Made by a program: the position numbers and the translations under genes. A stretch of DNA of 20,970 nucleotides from Globomyces pollinis-pini. Its lineage: Eukaryota; Chytridiomycota; Chytridiomycetes; Rhizophydiales; Globomycetaceae. Every line of letters starts with the position of its first letter. Positions within the stretch are counted from its first letter, which is position 1. Shown here piece by piece: positions 17,020 through 20,970 of this stretch. The DNA lies in NCBI GenBank assembly GCA_025399215.1, contig MU621378.1, positions 1-20,970 on the forward strand. The letters run 5' to 3'. A model generated the notes under the pieces. It was given only the letters and a program-made list of their open reading frames with translations. It had not been told where the DNA came from and did no database searches.

Positions 17020-20000
17020 ATGATTTCATCCAACTTCAACTACGTGAAAATCGAATTAGACGACCAAACTTTCTCCGACTTGCGCGTGTATGCAAACACC
17101 AACTCATTCAAGATCTCCACTATTTCGTTGGCAGTTTGGTCGGTTACTATTCATCGTTATAGTCAGCTGCAAGAGCTAAGAATTTTTTTCATGGACGATT
17201 CTTTCTTCGTGTAAGTACTGCTATATGCTTATTCATAGGAAAAACATTCAGATTGGTAAGCAAATTGGCAATCTGAAGGAATGGTTAATCCAAATTGATA
17301 ATTTGCCTTGCGAATCGGACAACAATAGAGTTCTGAGCTCATGGGACAGTGCAGTAGTAGATGAGATTGATCGTATCATAAACATCTACCAGCTTGAATT
17401 TTGCCTCCAATTTGATTTTACTTCTAAAAGCGTTGGAATTTATTACGACAATGGCAAGATCAGAAATGAATTGATAGAAAGAATGGCTGTTACATGCAAA
17501 CTTCTATTTGAAAATTTGACCAAGCAGAATAGCTTGCGTGATTTTATTTGTAGCTCTATTCCTGACAGCGAGTTGTCGCTTCTTGATCAATTGGGCAGAG
17601 GAGAGTCTTATGTTGTTCCTTACGAATGTGGTCATGATGCATTCATCAATTTGGCTGAGAACTATCCGGATTTCATTGCTGTGGAAGATGGATTCGAAAG
17701 CATCACATATGGCGAACTAAATAGGCTTTCAGATGATGTAGCCAGATCTCTTATTGCGGATGGAACAAAGGTTGGTGACTACATTGGAATAGTTACTAAA
17801 CGCTCTATCCCCATGATAATTAACATCTTTGGAGTTTTGAAATCCGGAGCTGCTTATGTGCCAATAGACAGTACCATTCCTACTGAAAGAATTCGCTACA
17901 TGTTGGAGATGGCAAAGTGCAAGTTTATACTGGTGCACGAAGAATTAAAAGAGTTGCAGATCCTATTAGGTGGATACAAAGTAAAGCCCAACAGTTCCAA
18001 GAGTCCTGTGATGTCTCGTGTTGCGAAAAATGATCCAGCCATTGTGGTGTTTACATCAGGTTCGACTGGAAAGCCAAAGGGAATTGTAATATCTCATTGC
18101 TCCTTGTCTTCTTACGCATATGCTGACCCAAATGAACTTTTTTCCAAACCCAATTGGCGTGTAGCTCAAATGTCATCAATTAGTTTTGATATGTGCATAA
18201 CTGAAATATTCACTACTTTATCTACTTTGGGGACGTTGGTACTAAGAAAATCGGATGATTTTTTTTCCGTACTAAAAACTGTTGATGCGACTGTTTTAAC
18301 TCCAAGTGCGCTGATTAAAATGGAACCAATGGATTTTCCGAATCTCAAAGTTATTGTCATTGGTGGTGAAGCATGTCCACAATCAGTATGCGATAAATGG
18401 GCTGGAGTGGTTCGATTATACAACTGTTATGGCCCTTCAGAAACATCAATGTCTTCAAGCATGGGCCAATTGCTTCCCAACTGCAACATTCACATTGGAA
18501 AGCCAATCAAAAATACTCTACATTACATTGTTGATAAGTTCCTTCAGTTAGTTCCTTTTGGAGTAACTGGAGAGTTGGTTATTGGAGGAGCGGGTGTATC
18601 ACTTGGATATATCAATCAACCACAGTTAACTGAGGAAAAATTCCTAATTAATTATTTTGAAAATGATGGAAGTAAAATGTATCGTACTGGAGATGTTTGT
18701 CGATGGACCGAAGACGGAAATCTTCAAATCATGGGAAGATTAGATGATATGGTAAAAGTAAAGGGTTACCGTATTGAATTGAATGAAGTTTCTGCGATGA
18801 TTTCAACCTACAAAGAAGTAGAGTATGCGACTGTCATATTGAAAGACGAAATGTTGCTTGCATTTGTCACCCCAAAGCAAGTGAACTCCAAAGATCTACA
18901 TCAACATTTATCGAAAATACTTCCAATATTTATGCTTCCATCAAAATACATTATGCTAGATACTCTTCCAATGAATCAAAATGGAAAGGTTAGCCAACGT
19001 CATATAATCTCTTTAGATTGATAAGAAAGCTTTAGAAGAGTTACATGTTCAAGAAACTTATGAAGAACCGATCACAGATATGGAACGGTTATTGGTCACT
19101 ATATGGTCAACAGTGCTAGATGTTCCAACTAAGAAAATCAGCCGTAAATCTACTTTCTTTGAGCTGGGGGGTGATTCTATCAAAGCAATTACGTTGGTGA
19201 AAGAATGCTCTAAGATAAACCTCTATATATCAACAGCAGATGTATTTCAGTACCCTTGCCTGATGGATATGTCAGAATTAGAGAGAGAGGACATAATTGC
19301 ATGTAAAGATATTGTTGTAAGGTGTGTAATAGTTTGATGATTGATATTATTAGCCCGAAAGTTGTTGAAGAGATTGACGCTACTTGGATTAAAGGTAAGT
19401 CAGGTAAGTATTATGATGTATATCCCGCTACTCCAATGCAAGAGGCAATGTTGGCTCAGACATTCAAGCAACAAGATTTGTATAATTACCAAGCTATTTG
19501 GAATCTTCAAAAAGACTTCAATATCGATGCTTTTGAAAAAGCAGTGCAAAGAGTTGTTGATCATCATGACATTTTGCGAACTCGCTTTGTTCCAACCTCA
19601 AGTGGAATATATCAAATCCTTCAGCCATGCATACCATTTCACGTTGAACGTAGTGACGATTTATTAAATTATTGCAAGACTGATACAAAAAGAGGTTTCC
19701 TAGTACAAGATTCAGTTTGGTTTCGATTTACAACTATAATAGAAGGAAATGAACCAAATGCTTTAGTTCTGTCAATACATCACGCTCTATTTGATGGCTG
19801 GAGTTTCGAAATTTTGCTGGAAGACATAGCAAATGCGTATAACAACTTGGAATTACTAGAAACTAAACCATATAAATCAGTTGTCAATTACATTTCATCC
19901 AAGGATGATTCAATGTCTGAGACCTTTTGGCAGTCATATCTAAACAAATTGGACCCAACTGTTTCATTTAATCAGGCAATACCTTCTCATGGCATCTCTG

Positions 20001-20970
20001 GGGTATACGAAACAATATCATCATCTTCTTTGAAATCGATAGAGGAAGCAGCATCTTCTTGTAATGTTACACCTTCGATTATTACCAAATTCTCCTGGGC
20101 TCTTACCCTCTCAACATTTACTAACACTAATGATGTGACTTTTGGGAATGTTATCTCAGGTAGAGATCTACCTATTCCTGGTATCGAAAGGTAATAGTAA
20201 AGTACACTAAATCTCACAGGATTCTTGGTGCACTCATATCTACTACTCCATGCAGAGTTTCCATAGACGCAAATTCTTCCTTATTTGATTCATTACATAA
20301 TCAACTGAAGGACCATCTAAAAGTCTTGCAATTTTCTCATTCTAATCTCAATCAAATCCAAAAATACACTAAACTACCTAAACTATTCAACACGGTGTTT
20401 ATCTATCAGAATTTTCAGCAACATACTCAAACTGGGATTCCAATGGATTTAAGCAAAAATCAACCACTAAACAATACTATGAATGACTTTGATATTCAAG
20501 TATCACTGAATCCATCCACTTCAGCAAAACAAAATTTAGACTTAAGATTTGAATATTCCAATAGAATGGATGTGAGCATGATCAAAAATATTGCAAAATA
20601 TTTTGATAAATGTCTCAAAACCATTGTTCAAAGCATCAAAACGCAGAAATCGAATGTTGTGATTCAAAACATATTAAATGAATGCATCTACGAAAGGGAA
20701 CAGCTCATGGCATTTGGAAAGGGTGTGAAAGATTTATCATCATACATATATGCCCATCAACCATTTGAAACATTTTCTCAAACCCATCCTAAAGCCATTG
20801 CGGTAGTAGAAAATTCCAAAACAATCACGTATGAAGAGTTGGAGAAACAATCAAACTATTTTGCATACCAATTGCAAGAGAAGGGAGTGGTGGCAGGTCA
20901 ATTCATCGCATTGGTTACCACCAGATCTATAGAGATGATAATCGGAATTTTTGCTATTTTGAAAATTGGA
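17020..20970 (+). CDS. Nonribosomal peptide synthetase, 5 exons seen, incomplete at right edge
   Basis: CDS: join(17020..17210, 17239..18988, 19017..19321, 19354..20190, 20220..>20970), 1278 residues seen, frame open to the edge. Residues 1 to about 160 resemble only the second half of a condensation domain; no HHxxxDG occurs there. An adenylation domain follows: ITYGELNRLS, VLKSGAAYVPID, VVFTSGSTGKPKG (335-345 region), NCYGPSET, GELVIGG, YRTGDVCRW, GRLDDMVKVKGYRIELNEV, NQNGK (Lys647). The carrier domain has FFELGGDS with Ser701 as the phosphopantetheine site. A complete C domain follows with YPATPMQEAMLAQT and HHALFDG (891-897). A second A domain starts about 1220 (KTITYEELEKQSN) and is cut at its FAILKIG motif. 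Introns are 28, 28, 32 and 29 nt; splicing at 18989-19016 restores the family's NGKIDKKAL. The enzyme builds a peptide from at least two amino acids. The product is unknown. The divergent ABC gene is the likely exporter. Confidence 0.93.

Noticed and set aside
19322..19332. An 11-nt intron (GTGTGTAATAG) in the NRPS that would also keep the frame
   Set aside because: The 32-nt intron ending at 19353 also keeps the frame, fits the size range of the other introns and gives a normal linker. An 11-nt intron would be below known splicing limits in fungi.
17020..20970. NRPS as bacterial contamination or a very recent bacterial transfer
   Set aside because: Four GT-AG introns at motif-restoring positions and the same intron style as its neighbours place it in the host genome. 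An old transfer cannot be ruled out without phylogeny.

Overview
This looks like nuclear DNA of a fungus outside the well-studied Dikarya. The window is AT-rich, carries TTAGGG-type telomere-like repeats at several interior places, and its protein-coding genes are interrupted by GT-AG introns. I rebuilt five genes by joining exons where the protein family demands continuity. They contain 21 introns, 20 of them only 23-34 nt long and one of 74 nt. Two introns are multiples of three with no stop, so a plain ORF reading hides them. The species cannot be named from sequence alone.

Left part (1 to about 4400) is gene-poor and repeat-rich. It holds telomere-like repeats, a 72-bp tandem repeat (24 codons), a decayed retroelement (gag-like coiled coil plus an aspartic protease DSG motif, broken by three in-frame stops), a second broken two-exon ORF, a lysine-rich fragment, and about 1.8 kb in which I see no gene.

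Middle part (4402-10964) is a sugar-use cluster. It contains an MFS sugar transporter (minus), a secreted GH5 mannanase-like enzyme (minus), a second GH5 of a different type without a signal peptide (plus, divergent from the first), and a third secreted GH5 (minus). Together they could cut beta-mannan outside the cell, import the sugars and process the products inside. The two secreted paralogues share promoter sequence blocks.

Right part (12312-20970) is a probable natural-product locus. A complete ABCC/MRP-type ABC exporter (minus, nine exons, 1292 aa) lies divergent to a nonribosomal peptide synthetase (plus, runs off the right edge). The NRPS reads as half C domain, A, T, C, then the start of a second A. 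The shared upstream region holds an 18-bp perfect palindrome flanked by direct repeats, and a doubtful small two-exon gene. Between the two clusters lie coding-like fragments and an inverted telomere-like palindrome.
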